This document shows positions 19,003 through 29,392 of a DNA stretch of 64,000 nucleotides, in pieces. Positions within the stretch are counted from its first letter, which is position 1; each line of letters starts with the position of its first letter. Source of the stretch: Pyropia yezoensis (Eukaryota; Rhodophyta; Bangiophyceae; Bangiales; Bangiaceae); contig CM020618.1 of assembly GCA_009829735.1 (NCBI GenBank), positions 42,043,569-42,107,568 on the forward strand, read 5' to 3'. The translations under genes and the position numbers were made by a program. The notes beneath the pieces are model-generated. The model searched no databases. It saw nothing but the letters and a program-made list of their open reading frames with translations, and was not told where the DNA came from.

Positions 19003-22000
19003 TCAATCCTCTTGTTCCGCATCCGTTGCGGGTGAGCTCGTCTCGTCCCGAGGGTCTTGGTTGGCCCCGTCCTCTTGGTCCTCTTCCGTGTCCGACTCCA
19101 GAATCTTGCCGGCTCTGGCCACGGGAGTGCCCTCAATCCCGTTCCGTCGCGTGTAGGCACAGACGTCCGCGATGGGTAGCCGGTTTGAGGGTTCCCATGT
19201 ATCATCTGCCGGGTTGAAACCAAACCAGCGTACTCGCAGGTACAGGCGTCCATCTCTCCAGGCATGGTCGACAAACTTGACGTAGACAAATTCCCGACCT
19301 TCTTCTTGGGATAGCCAGGGTATCGCAGTCCGCTTACGCCGGGTCAAGTCCCGTTGGCTTGGCGGTGGAGCTCGGGTGACATGGTCGCTGCTCACCCGGT
19401 ACGGAGAGCCATCCACGTCTAGAAGGAAGGTCCAGCCATCCGTATTGAGAATCTCATAAGGTCCATCCGTCTTAGAGTCCAGCTTCCCCCGGGTCTTGCT
19501 ATGGTTGTCCACAAAAACCCAGTCGCCACCACCCAGTTCCTTGTTCTTTTCCCGGACACCCTTGTCATAGTCCCGCTTGTATCGCTCCTGGGTCTTTGAA
19601 ATTGACTCCTTGACTCTTGGGAGCAGGAGCTTTAGTTGTTCCAGGAACTCATCCTTTGCCTTGGGACCTGACTTCAGTGCAGGCTGGAGACCATCCGGTA
19701 TTCTTTCCAGGGAGAAGTTGGTCAGCCGCCTTGGGGTGACAAAGTCGAGTGGAGCGACTCCCGTTGTCCGGTGAACTCGGGAGTTGTAGGCTAGAGTGAG
19801 GACAGCCAGGAGCTCGTCCCAGTCTTCTTGGTGCTCCTCCACGTAGTGCCGTAGCATGTCCACTAGGGTCCGGTTGAATCGTTCCACCTGGCCGTTCGTT
19901 TGAGGGTGGTACGTCGTGGTGTACAAGTTCTTGATGCCCATCAGGTCACAGACTCCTTGGAAGAACAGGGATGCAAACTGGGGACCGTTGTCGGTTAAGA
20001 CGGAGTCTGGAGGGCCATAGGCAGCTATCCAGTACTCGCAGAAGGCCGACGTGACATCCAGAGCCGTGATGGTTCTCAACGGGATTGCTCGAGTGAACTT
20101 GGAGAACCGGTCACAAATGATGAGCAGGTATATGTTGCCACTGGAGGTCTCAGGTAGGGGCCCCAGGATGTCCATGCTTAAGCTTGCAAAGGGCTCCGCC
20201 GCAGGGAATAGGCGTAGCTTAGAAGTCTTCTTCCTCTGGGACAACCGGTTCCTTGCACAAGAAATACAAGCCTCCAGGCACTTATGGACGTCACTGGCCA
20301 TGGTTTCCCAGTAATAATGTCGTCTCATGGAAGCATACATCCGATTGATACCAGGATGCCCGGCCTGGGGAGACGAGTGCTCCAGGCGTAGGATGTCAGT
20401 CCGTAGGCTCCGGGGTACGTAGACTTGAGTTGCCCCATCGAAGGGTGACACCCGTACCAGGAGTCCGTCTGTAGACTCGGAGAAGCGACTGTTCCGGTTC
20501 AGGTCCATTTGGTGGCGAAGCTCCAAGCATTGAGGGTCCGTCAATTGTGCCTCCAGCATCCGGTGAATGGTTACCGGTTGATGAGCGTCAGGTGTCTCGT
20601 ACAGGGGAGCGTGCCAGCCACGTCCGACATTCGGGAGGATAAAGCAAGGTATTTCCTCCGGGATAGGACCGGTATCGGCTGCAGGAGTCTCCAGCCTGGA
20701 CATGGTGTCGGCGCAGTGGTGCTCCCTCCCTGCTCTGGTGCACACCTTGTACTTGAACTCCGAAAGGCGTAGGCGCCACCGGGCGACCCTTCCTTGACTG
20801 CTGTCCATGCATAGCAGCCACCTTAGACTGGCGTGGTCCGTCCGGATGAGGAACTCTTGTCCTTCAAGATATGGACGTAATGGGAAGCAAGCCCAGACGA
20901 CCGCCAAGCACTCGCGCTCGGTCGTCGAATAGTTCTTCTCGGCTGGAGTCAAGACGCGACTGTAGTAGCCTATCGGGAGGAAGTGCCCATCAGGTTGCTG
21001 CTGGAGTAGTGAGCACCCCACCTGGACGCCACAGGCATCAGTCTCCAGAACAAACTGACCCTCCCGCTTGGGTAACGCCAGTACTGGAGTGGTGGTCAGG
21101 CGCTTCTTGAGCTCTTCGAAGGCTGCTGTCTGCTTCTCGTCGAACACCGGGAGTTGTGCTGGAAGCTTCTTGCTAGTAAGCTTGGTCAAGGGCCGGGCAA
21201 TCAGAGCGTAGTCTCGTACGAACCGGCGGTAGACGTTGCACATACCCAGGAAGCTCTTGAGTTCCGTCTGGGTTTTAGGTTGCCGTGCATGCCGGAGGGC
21301 CTTGATGTTCTTCTCATTGACTCGGAGCTCCCCCGGACTCAGCACGTGCCCCAGGTACTCCACCTCAGTCTCAAACAGGTGGCACTTCTCGGCCTTGAGG
21401 GTAACTCCAGCCTTGGACAGGAGGGCCAGGACTTCTCGAAGGTGCTCCAGGTGTTCCGCTGGGGTCTTGGAGAAAACGATGATGTCGTCCAGGTAGACCA
21501 AACATGTTCTCCACCTTAGTCCCGACAGGATGATGTCGATGGCTCTCTGGAAGGTTGCCGGAGCATTAGTGAGACCAAAAGGGAGACGCTTGCACCGGAA
21601 TAGTCCCATGTGGCACGTGAAGGTAGTCTTGTCCTTGTCCTCATCAGCCAGAGGGATCTGCCAGTAACCGGCATTACAATCCAGCGTCGAGAAGAGGGTG
21701 GCATCACCAAGAAAGTCGAGGCAATCATCCATCCGGGGTATCGGGTATACATCCTTGACTGTCATCTCGTTCAGGCGTCTGTAGTCAACGCAGAAACGGA
21801 AGTGACCGCCAGGTTTCGGGACGACTACCACCGGGAAAGCCCACTCGCCATCAGACGGCTCGATAACATCCATCTTGAGCATCTTGTTAACCTGCTTCTC
21901 AATCTCATCCCGGCGATGAGATCCAGCCCGGTATGGTTGCATGTGCACTGGTTTGGCATCTGGCTTGAGTTGAATCCGGTGTAGGGTGGCGTCCATCTTG

Positions 22001-22962
22001 CCCAGCTCTCCAGACCACAGGTGCCGATATTCGTGGAGAAGCTTCTCCAGTGCCTCCTTCAAGTCGGGAGGGACGTTTTCTTGGTTGACCTTCGGCATCC
22101 CGGGCGGTGCTTGTTCCGGCTTCGGAGTAGTACGGCCAGCCTGCTCTTGTTCCGGAGATACGTCTAAGGCCGTCAAGTTGGATGCCAGCTCTTGTTGCAG
22201 GTTGAAGAGGTCTTCCTTGCTCATAGCGCGGGCGGACCCCCGGTAAGGCTCTGCTGTACCAACTCGAGTGCCCTTGGCGAGGGTTATTGGCTTCCGGCTC
22301 ACGTTGACGATCAGCACCGAGAACGGGGTGTGCCTCTCCACCTTCTTGTGGTGTCCGTGGGCTAGGTATAATCGGTGTTTCGCCAGAAATTCCTTGCGTC
22401 CGTAGATCAGGCATTGACCTGCAGTCCGGGTCGTGACTTGAACCTTGGTCTCCGAGCGAGGAGGTAGGAGCACCGGTTTGATGAGGGTCAAGGTAGAGGG
22501 TGGGATGCGTTCCTTCTGGTTCTTGGCCACACGAACCTTGGTGTCTAGGTGCTCCAGCACTGGTGACACAAACCCATGGTTGAACTGCACCTTTCCTTCT
22601 CCGGGTAGGATGCTCTTGACATGCTGCTTCTGGAAGTCCCAGCCTAGGATGAGGGGGACTGATAAGGTCTTGACTACTAGAAAGGGAAAAAGCATTGGTT
22701 CATTGTTGACATAGATGGCGACGGGAAGACGGCCAAGCGGTCGTAGGGTTTGACCTGATGCGTCTACAATCCGGGTCTTGGTAGGCGCTCTCCAGGCATG
22801 TCGACGCCAGCCCGGAGGTAACAGGTTCTCAGTGATGACGCTTGGTCCGGCTCCCGTGTCGACCACCGGCGTAACAGCTTGGGGGAGGCTATCCCCCACA
22901 CGCATACGAGCATTAATCTTGAGGTTTTCCTTACGCAGGACGAGCAAGGTCCCCTTGAACAA
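19003..22962 (-). CDS. Chromovirus Pol polyprotein, copy B
   Basis: It has the same 1319-codon layout as copy A, with protease, RT, RNase H, integrase and chromodomain all uninterrupted; the first ATG is at 22905. It keeps Arg in HFRFCVDYR, where copy A has Cys. Other differences are conservative or isolated (ACFPLRPY, SLRTDIL, DMLRHYV). On sequence alone this is the more likely functional of the two, although its 3' LTR is not seen. Confidence 0.92.
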   Translation of the reverse strand: MFKGTLLVLRKENLKINARMRVGDSLPQAVTPVVDTGAGPSVITENLLPPGWRRHAWRAPTKTRIVDASGQTLRPLGRLPVAIYVNNEPMLFPFLVVKTLSVPLILGWDFQKQHVKSILPGEGKVQFNHGFVSPVLEHLDTKVRVAKNQKERIPPSTLTLIKPVLLPPRSETKVQVTTRTAGQCLIYGRKEFLAKHRLYLAHGHHKKVERHTPFSVLIVNVSRKPITLAKGTRVGTAEPYRGSARAMSKEDLFNLQQELASNLTALDVSPEQEQAGRTTPKPEQAPPGMPKVNQENVPPDLKEALEKLLHEYRHLWSGELGKMDATLHRIQLKPDAKPVHMQPYRAGSHRRDEIEKQVNKMLKMDVIEPSDGEWAFPVVVVPKPGGHFRFCVDYRRLNEMTVKDVYPIPRMDDCLDFLGDATLFSTLDCNAGYWQIPLADEDKDKTTFTCHMGLFRCKRLPFGLTNAPATFQRAIDIILSGLRWRTCLVYLDDIIVFSKTPAEHLEHLREVLALLSKAGVTLKAEKCHLFETEVEYLGHVLSPGELRVNEKNIKALRHARQPKTQTELKSFLGMCNVYRRFVRDYALIARPLTKLTSKKLPAQLPVFDEKQTAAFEELKKRLTTTPVLALPKREGQFVLETDACGVQVGCSLLQQQPDGHFLPIGYYSRVLTPAEKNYSTTERECLAVVWACFPLRPYLEGQEFLIRTDHASLRWLLCMDSSQGRVARWRLRLSEFKYKVCTRAGREHHCADTMSRLETPAADTGPIPEEIPCFILPNVGRGWHAPLYETPDAHQPVTIHRMLEAQLTDPQCLELRHQMDLNRNSRFSESTDGLLVRVSPFDGATQVYVPRSLRTDILRLEHSSPQAGHPGINRMYASMRRHYYWETMASDVHKCLEACISCARNRLSQRKKTSKLRLFPAAEPFASLSMDILGPLPETSSGNIYLLIICDRFSKFTRAIPLRTITALDVTSAFCEYWIAAYGPPDSVLTDNGPQFASLFFQGVCDLMGIKNLYTTTYHPQTNGQVERFNRTLVDMLRHYVEEHQEDWDELLAVLTLAYNSRVHRTTGVAPLDFVTPRRLTNFSLERIPDGLQPALKSGPKAKDEFLEQLKLLLPRVKESISKTQERYKRDYDKGVREKNKELGGGDWVFVDNHSKTRGKLDSKTDGPYEILNTDGWTFLLDVDGSPYRVSSDHVTRAPPPSQRDLTRRKRTAIPWLSQEEGREFVYVKFVDHAWRDGRLYLRVRWFGFNPADDTWEPSNRLPIADVCAYTRRNGIEGTPVARAGKILESDTEEDQEDGANQDPRDETSSPATDAEQED

Positions 22963-23090
22963 ACAGGGTGTCCAGGCGGCTACCGGTTGAGCAGGTAACT
23001 GCCGTCCTTTCTCCCGGCACGCAAGGGGAGAACAGGTAGAAGTACCCTGCCGTTGGAGATTCGGGAAGACACTTGGGGAGAGCGCCTGCC

Positions 23091-24851
23091 CTACTCGTTT
23101 CCCGGGTCCGAGGAGTCCTTAGAGGTTTCGGTCTCCAGGTCAAAGTCCGTAGGAGCTTCCCTTGCCAGAGCCTCCGTGATGCTCTGTAAGGTTGCCACTC
23201 GGATGGCATGTACCTGTGCCTTGTCCATCTTGGAGGGTGCCCGCCGGTCAGCCCAGTTGACCGCCTTTGCAAACACCAGTCCTTGACGCTTGAGTTTCTC
23301 CTGGAGATCCTCGGGAATGGTCGGGCACTGGTAGGACATATGATCCTCCTTCTGGCACAGCCAGCAAGACCGGAACCGCTGGTTCCTGATCTGCTTGGGG
23401 GCGACCAGGGAAGGTTGCTCCTTAGAAACGAAGCCGCCCCACTTGTCCCTTGACTCCATGGGTGAGGCCTCGCCAACTGCGAGTACCGGTACAGGGTTAT
23501 CACCTCCCTTATACTTGTCGGGTCCGGGACGAACTCGCGACAACGGCTTGGGGGTTGATACCATAGGAGCCTGGAGGGCCTTGGCTTGCCGGTGCTTGCC
23601 CTGGGTATAGGCCATCAACTGCTGGAAGGTATGTTCTTGATGTTCCTGGTTGTAGTTCTCCGCATCCACTTGAAGATATTCAGGAAGCCCCTCCGAGAAG
23701 ATCATCTTGAGCCTGTCCTCAGGGTAAACGTTGCCACAAGCATCGCTCATCTCCCGGACACGACGGGCGAACGCCTCTGGAGTCTCTTGTCTCTCCATGG
23801 TTGCCCGGTTCAGCCTACCGACTGCCTTACGCAGGGAGTCCGCGTCTGCGTAGTTGGACAGGAGCCAGTTGACCGCCTCCGGATAACTCGCGACGGTACG
23901 TCCAACAATGTGCCCGGCAGAGTCTGGTAGAACCTGTGCAAACCGCTGTTCCGCTTCTCCGGTCATGAAGTTAACCAGGAGATAGAGAGCCTTGCCCTCG
24001 GACACATCGTTGTCATTGCATGCCTTGACAAACCGGCGCAGGAAGGCAAAGATAAGCGCCGGTCTCTTCCCGGAAAACTTAGGATGCCCCCCAAAGCTCG
24101 GCTGCATTCGCCGGTTCAGGGATGCCATCTTCTTGGCCATCTTCCGGGTGTAACCTTGGTCTTGGTTCTCCAGCCGGTAGTTACCCCAATACGTGACCTT
24201 GTTCAGGGTGGCATCTCCCACTTGGTGGGCAGGGAAGTCGAACTCGACTAGCCTGCGCCGGGTAGGACCGGGAGATGCATCCCAGTCATATCCCTCCTCA
24301 GAGCTGGAGGAACTGGTCTCGCTGGTGCTAGAGCGGCGGCGACGACGCCGACGCCTACGGCTGCTCCGGTCACCGGTCTTGGAGCTCCCCGCCCCATAGG
24401 ACGCAAGGGGAGGAAAAGCTTGGCCGGTCCCAGGAGTCGAAGTCTCAGGAAGACCCGTAGAACCAGTCATAGCGGTGCCTCTGGCACTGCTAGTGCCCAC
24501 AGGAAGAGGTGTATACACCCAGCTGCCATGGGTGGGTCCAGGAGTAAACACACCAGGGGCTATCCCTGGAGGTTGAAGAGTAGAACCGACAGGAGGGAGA
24601 CGTCTGCTGCGAGCGGACTCAAACGCCGTTGACCCCGGGGTGGCTCCCACAGGAGGAACAGCCGGAGGAACGGGAGCAGGCGGTACTTGGCCGCCTGTAG
24701 ACTCCAGTCCACTACCGGATGTCACGCCCAGGTCTGCTTCACCCGTAGGGAGAACGCCGGGTTCGGCACCGTCCCCCGCGGTGACCAGGGATGCGTCAAG
24801 GGACGCGGGGTCTACCCCTTCGGGCACCGTCGTGCCAGGGAGGGTAGCCAT
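23091..24851 (-). CDS. Chromovirus Gag, copy B
   Basis: 586 residues, intact, with the same Arg-rich patch, capsid core and CCHC knuckle as copy A. It starts at ATG 24851-24849. Nearly identical copies imply recent transposition or recent duplication of the whole block. Confidence 0.88.
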   Translation of the reverse strand: MATLPGTTVPEGVDPASLDASLVTAGDGAEPGVLPTGEADLGVTSGSGLESTGGQVPPAPVPPAVPPVGATPGSTAFESARSRRLPPVGSTLQPPGIAPGVFTPGPTHGSWVYTPLPVGTSSARGTAMTGSTGLPETSTPGTGQAFPPLASYGAGSSKTGDRSSRRRRRRRRRSSTSETSSSSSEEGYDWDASPGPTRRRLVEFDFPAHQVGDATLNKVTYWGNYRLENQDQGYTRKMAKKMASLNRRMQPSFGGHPKFSGKRPALIFAFLRRFVKACNDNDVSEGKALYLLVNFMTGEAEQRFAQVLPDSAGHIVGRTVASYPEAVNWLLSNYADADSLRKAVGRLNRATMERQETPEAFARRVREMSDACGNVYPEDRLKMIFSEGLPEYLQVDAENYNQEHQEHTFQQLMAYTQGKHRQAKALQAPMVSTPKPLSRVRPGPDKYKGGDNPVPVLAVGEASPMESRDKWGGFVSKEQPSLVAPKQIRNQRFRSCWLCQKEDHMSYQCPTIPEDLQEKLKRQGLVFAKAVNWADRRAPSKMDKAQVHAIRVATLQSITEALAREAPTDFDLETETSKDSSDPGNE

Positions 24852-25039
24852 GTTGGTCTCTTGACAGCCACAGTCCAGTTACCTGCGTGTCCAAAGATCG
24901 CAAGACCACAAGAGAGGGGTTGGAGAGCCAGGAATGGGGTTCCCGTGAACGGGTGCAAATAATTCCCAAACCACAGAAAAAGACAGAATAGGAACAACGC
25001 AACCGCTGCTCCCAAATGTCTCTTCTCAAACACTCCAAT

Positions 25040-25056
25040 CCCCTGCTGCTCCACCA
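25040..25056 (-). other. Candidate primer-binding site, copy B
   Basis: Reverse complement of the site at 10343-10359, four bases from the LTR end at 25061. Confidence 0.5.
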
Positions 25057-25060
25057 AATA

Positions 25061-25633
25061 TGTGGTATAAAACTCGATCCTCTCAGACACGTGTCAATAT
25101 CCCTCGGGGGAAAGGGACAGGTAACGCAGAAAGGGGAACTACGAGAATGGTATGCCTGTTGCCTCACGTGCCTGCTTGCAGGGCAAACAGATACGCACGG
25201 TAGTGCACACGGGGAAGAGGAAAGCAAACGCGCAGTTGTCTTTTTCCCTGAGGGCGCGGGCCGAGGGCGCCTCGCTGTCCCTCTTAACGTGCATCTGGGG
25301 GAACCCCGGCACGTTGGCCCGGTAGCCCCCCCCATAACCCCGAGTGGCCCCGACCCGAGTCTAACCTCGTCAGGTCGGGGGCCACTATCACTACTAATTC
25401 TATTCCCACTCACTAATCTCACACTCAAATTCTCTCAAATCAAGTCCCTCACAAATATGCAAAAACACATCAGAAATCCCTCTCTCGCGTGTGGATAGCG
25501 TAGTCCACCGCATCCCAGTGCCGGGCACGGGCCACGGCCGCCAACCATCGCCACACGGCGGGCGTGTTCTGGCACCTGGTGCCCTCTGGTTGCAGTCCCG
25601 GGTCGGCGCCAAGTCGGGGCCAGGGATGCTACA
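25061..25633 (-). repeat. 5' LTR of chromovirus copy B
   Basis: 573 bp with the same TG...CA termini as 9766-10338 and a few single-base differences (for example CTACTCGGGG versus CCACTCGGGG). Beyond 25633 the sequence is unique. Confidence 0.75.
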
Positions 25634-26948
25634 CTTTGGCCCCTCCGCCAAAGCCTCCTTTAAAGTGCCCCAGTTTCTCAAAGTCGAGTGCCTCCGGTCA
25701 CGATTTAGTTCCGACCATTCGAGGGAATCGCTCTGGCTGCCCAGTGGGCGTGGGGAAGTGGAACAGCTAAGAGGCGGTACAATTCGGCGCGCCTGCGCTT
25801 GTCAGCTTCTGCTGCGGAGCCCACGTCGGCCCACGTACGCTGAAATTGTTACTCTGGCGATGGCACAGTAGGGGGGGTTGAGCGGAGGCATCTGCCCTCC
25901 CGCTCGCTTGTCCCTTGCCCGGCAGCGCCCGCCCATCACTTGAAGTCTCGGAGGGCGTTCGGTTCGCAGTGGGAGTGTGGGCCACTGCACAACCCAGCTC
26001 GCAAGCGAGGGCTGTTGATGAGGGCGAGGGTCACAGAGGCAGACGCGGCTCTGCCTCCCGCAACCACCGGCCGCTCTTCTCTCCTCCCCAAGACCACCGC
26101 GTTGCGGTGCTGGCACTCTCGTCGCCATCGTTGCCGTCACCCTCAGCGCGCCGCTGTGCTCGACCGTAGCCTGCTGGCGGCTCTCTTCCGGCCGCATCGC
26201 TTGTTTTTGGCCGCGTCCTCATCTTCCTCCCCGTCGCTACCTTTGCAGTGATGCTGGGAAGCGCCCATGTCGCCCCTGCCCTCGCAGCCGCCGCCGCCTC
26301 CCCGACGGGTTTTGGCCACTGCCGTCGTGGCCTCGGCAGGCGAGGAGACCATCGCTGCACAGAGCAGCATCTTGCGTGCCGTCGCAAGGCAGTCACTTGG
26401 CGGAGCTCCCACAACCACTGTACGGAGGGGGGGGGGGAAGGAAGGTGAGTGAGAGGGTTGAGGGGTTGCTGGCGTCGTCAGCCGCGCTGGCTTTGACCAA
26501 TGTTATGCGAACTGTGGACGTGGGGGAAGGGGAATGTGGAACGCCCGCCGCACGTCACCTCTTTCACGGTGGACCTTGGCGGACTGCCTCGTCCCGCCAG
26601 GGTTGCTGGAGATGGTAAGCACGGGCCCTCTACTCCGCAGACGTTGGCGACGGTGCTCTGGGCAACTGGTGCCGTCGTGGTTATGCACTCTTTGGCGTCA
26701 CTGCAGGCCGGGGGGCAGGGGCGGGTGTCTGAGGGGTAGGAGTCGGGCGGGCGGGAGTAGGGGCGGCTGTAGTTATGGGGTCGGCGTGGAGTGGAGCGGG
26801 AGCGGGGGGGTTGGAGCGGGGGAGGGGCGGGGGTGTGGCGGGCGGGGGAAGACCAGAAGTAGCATCAAAGGCAACTGGCACAGACAGCAGAAAACTTATT
26901 GCGGCCGGCTGTCACATACACAGTGAAGCAGGCTTTCCCCCCGATTCG

Positions 26949-26970
26949 AAAGCCCTCCCAAGAGGGCTTT
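26949..26970. other. Perfect 9-bp hairpin
   Basis: AAAGCCCTC-CCAA-GAGGGCTTT: a 9-bp stem with a 4-base loop, at the left edge of the AT-richer pocket. It could be an RNA hairpin or a short inverted repeat at an element boundary. Confidence 0.5.
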
Positions 26971-27460
26971 GGTGAGTCTCTCAAAGACAAAATAATACAG
27001 TATTATATTTTCAAACTCTGGATCCCAAAGCCTCTGACAAGCCAGGTGCCTGCGGTATGCTGGATACCCGGAGAGCACGCAAAAGAGACCGCTTACGATG
27101 TTCAGGACATAGAAGTGCGTCGCGACATTCATACAATCGCATTGAGTAAGATACTGTGTTTGTCGCAAGGTGTTCATGTGTGTCAAGCAAGGAATGATTC
27201 ATCGAGGAAATACCCGAGATATGTCCGTGCTATTTCTGCGAAGAAGCATTCCTTTCGGGATCCCCAGGGGGCTACATTCCAAGCCTTTCGTGCGTCCTCT
27301 GGGCACATGAGCAGTCATCATGGTCTGCTCGTTGGCCTCTGTTTTGACTTCGCCCGGCTTCAGGGCGGGTCCTGGCGTCACGTTATCAATCTTCAGGATG
27401 GACTGATATTGTGGAATGGGAAGCATGGTTGGCAAAGTGCTTGCATTTTTTTTAGTCGGC

Positions 27461-27487
27461 TTTGATCAAAGCATGCTTTAATTAAAG
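27461..27487. other. Three overlapping perfect palindromes
   Basis: TTTGATCAAA (27461-27470), AAAGCATGCTTT (27468-27479) and CTTTAATTAAAG (27476-27487) overlap by 3-4 bases. They may be dimeric protein-binding sites. Confidence 0.5.
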
Positions 27488-29392
27488 ACATGTCAAAACA
27501 CAACGATGTGTTTCTTACCATTTTTGATTGTGAACTAAGTACATGAGAATTTGTGCGCGCCCCAAATTGCGCCAGCAAGAACGGGCGTGGTTGGGCGCCA
27601 TCTAAGCAGTCGCAGTACACCTTCTGAGCGCCAGTGACGTCCTCTTTGCGCGTCCTTTACCCCTCCCCCTTCCCAACGTGCAACGAGAACAGTCATTTAT
27701 GTATCAATTAATGAATAAATTAATGAAAGGGCTCGAGAGATCGACCATTCATGGAACGTTTACTTATGTGACCACTTATACTGACAACCATGGACAACTT
27801 GAACATGGATCGTAGTTGATCAGGCAGGGTCGGTCAATCGGTCGAGGCTTGTCTCCTGCCAAGTAGTGTTTGATCTGCGTGCGACCTGCAGTACCATGAG
27901 CGAACACTTGCCGCATATGTAGAAATGCCACGCCAGCAGAGTCCCGTTCAGCTGCTTGTCCTGCACCAGCTTGTTTCAATGGCGACACACGGCCTCGACT
28001 CCAGGCAGCAACGTAAATCTCTGCCTCGTGTCACTCGCCCGACCGCCTGAGCCAATGCTGGGACGCGCGGACGGGATCGTTGCGCCTCCAGCATCGTCAT
28101 CCTCAGCCTCTCTGACCCCCACCGTACGACCTTCTCCAGCGGCAGCCTTCGCCGACGTGTCGATCAAACCGCAACATCCAATGTCGTTCGAAGCTCGTGC
28201 GCCGGCGCCGACCGCAGGAGCTGTCCGAGAGTCCATCATGCGTCAGCACATGAAGCAATGTGCACAGAAGGCTCACGCGTGAAGGAAACCGCGCGGGGCC
28301 TTCTGGGGAGAGGGTGGGCCAGGTCGCGACAGGCTCCACAGGCACGAAGCAGATGTCACCCACGGGGTGCAACAGAGCATGCTCGGCGACGCCGTGGGCA
28401 GCAAGCAGCGGCAGACCAGCACTCCTCAACACGACTTGCATTGTGTATTGACCTACTCATAAAATGAACGATTAATGATAAAGTGAAAAAATGAAGTCAA
28501 TTAATGAATGTATTACTGAACGCCGCGACAAAAAAAATCAGTTTGAAAACCCTGATAGGAAGGTTCTCAATGGGTGCCCTGTGTCGCTGAACAGGCATCG
28601 ATCGTCCTCCGAGCGTCCCAACAGCCTGCTTCTTGGCTGAGTTGGAATGGTGGGACGATCGCACGTGAATATATATTTGTCGTCAGACTTGCTCCTAATA
28701 CCAATCGTAGGTGATTGGTGTCTCTTGACTTGTCAACTACGCTTTCCTTGGGGAAATAACTTTGAACTAAACTTAGTAGTTCAAGTGAAAGATCGACACT
28801 AGAATCCCGTTGGTCGACTTTTACGAATCCTTCCGTCTGTTCTGTTTAATCACTTTACCGCGTGAAACGGATTTACAAGGAGTGGACCGTCGTTGGACAG
28901 AGTGAGCAAATACTATACTTGAAAAGTAGCTGACACCAATTCGTCCGGGCGTGCGGCCAAGCGCCATTCCCGTCCCCGCCCCCGCCCCCCCAAACATGCC
29001 CGCGGCGACGGTCATGGTTCTTCCGCGCTGACGCCTCCTTGGCGACGGTCTGCGCAGGGCCACGCCGACGGTGGCGGTGCTCGCTGCCGCCGCGCCCGCC
29101 GCGACGGGCCGACCGCCGCCTCGGGGGGGGCGGGGGGGTGCGGGTGCGAGCGTCCCCGTACCCAGCAGGACCGTGAGCGCCCGCAGCAGCAGCTGCTGCC
29201 GGGCGCTGGTGCTGCCAGCTGGAGACGCTTTGCTCCCTCCCCGGTGGCAGCCGCGCCGGTGGACGCCCCACCCGACGCCGGCCCACATCCCCTCTGTCCC
29301 TTCCCTTCCCTTCCCTCCCCCCGCCCCCCCCCCCCTGCTAGTCCATCGCCCCCCCGCCTTCCTCTCCTCTCCGCTCCTCTCCCCGGCTCACC

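Larger units (their letters stand above)
9766..25633. repeat. 15.9-kb inverted duplication centred on an assembly gap
   Basis: The left arm (9766-17690) and right arm (17701-25633) are reverse complements with only scattered substitutions and small indels, roughly 99% or better. Symmetry continues to the last bases beside the gap: ..GGGGAGAAAC, then Ns, then CTTGGTTTCTCCCC.. Both arms end outward at TGTAGCATCCC, the LTR terminus. Flanks differ (TTTTC on the left, CTTTG on the right). Confidence 0.9.
17701..25633 (-). mobile_element. Chromovirus (Ty3/gypsy) copy B, 3' end missing at the gap
   Basis: It is organised like copy A in reverse: antisense frame, pol, gag, primer site, 5' LTR. All main frames are open. 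The outer flank (from 25634) is unrelated to the gypsy element flanking copy A, so the two copies do not simply bracket one target site. Confidence 0.9.
25634..29392. other. Gene-poor interval with a less GC-rich pocket
   Basis: No gene could be supported. 25634-26880 is GC-rich with short chance frames. From about 26880 to 28900 the base composition drops towards half AT, with runs such as AATACAGTATTATATTTT (near 26995) and two TCAATTAATGAAT words (near 27700 and 28500). A TATATA lies at about 28671. 28960-29392 returns to C-rich sequence and is the likely promoter and leader of the ARF-GEF gene. A 108-codon frame ending at 28282 is Ser/Pro/Ala-rich and not convincing. Confidence 0.6.

Noticed and set aside
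26899-27465. 188-codon plus-strand frame in the AT-richer pocket
   Set aside because: No ATG at its beginning, no family resemblance, and composition like the surrounding non-coding DNA.
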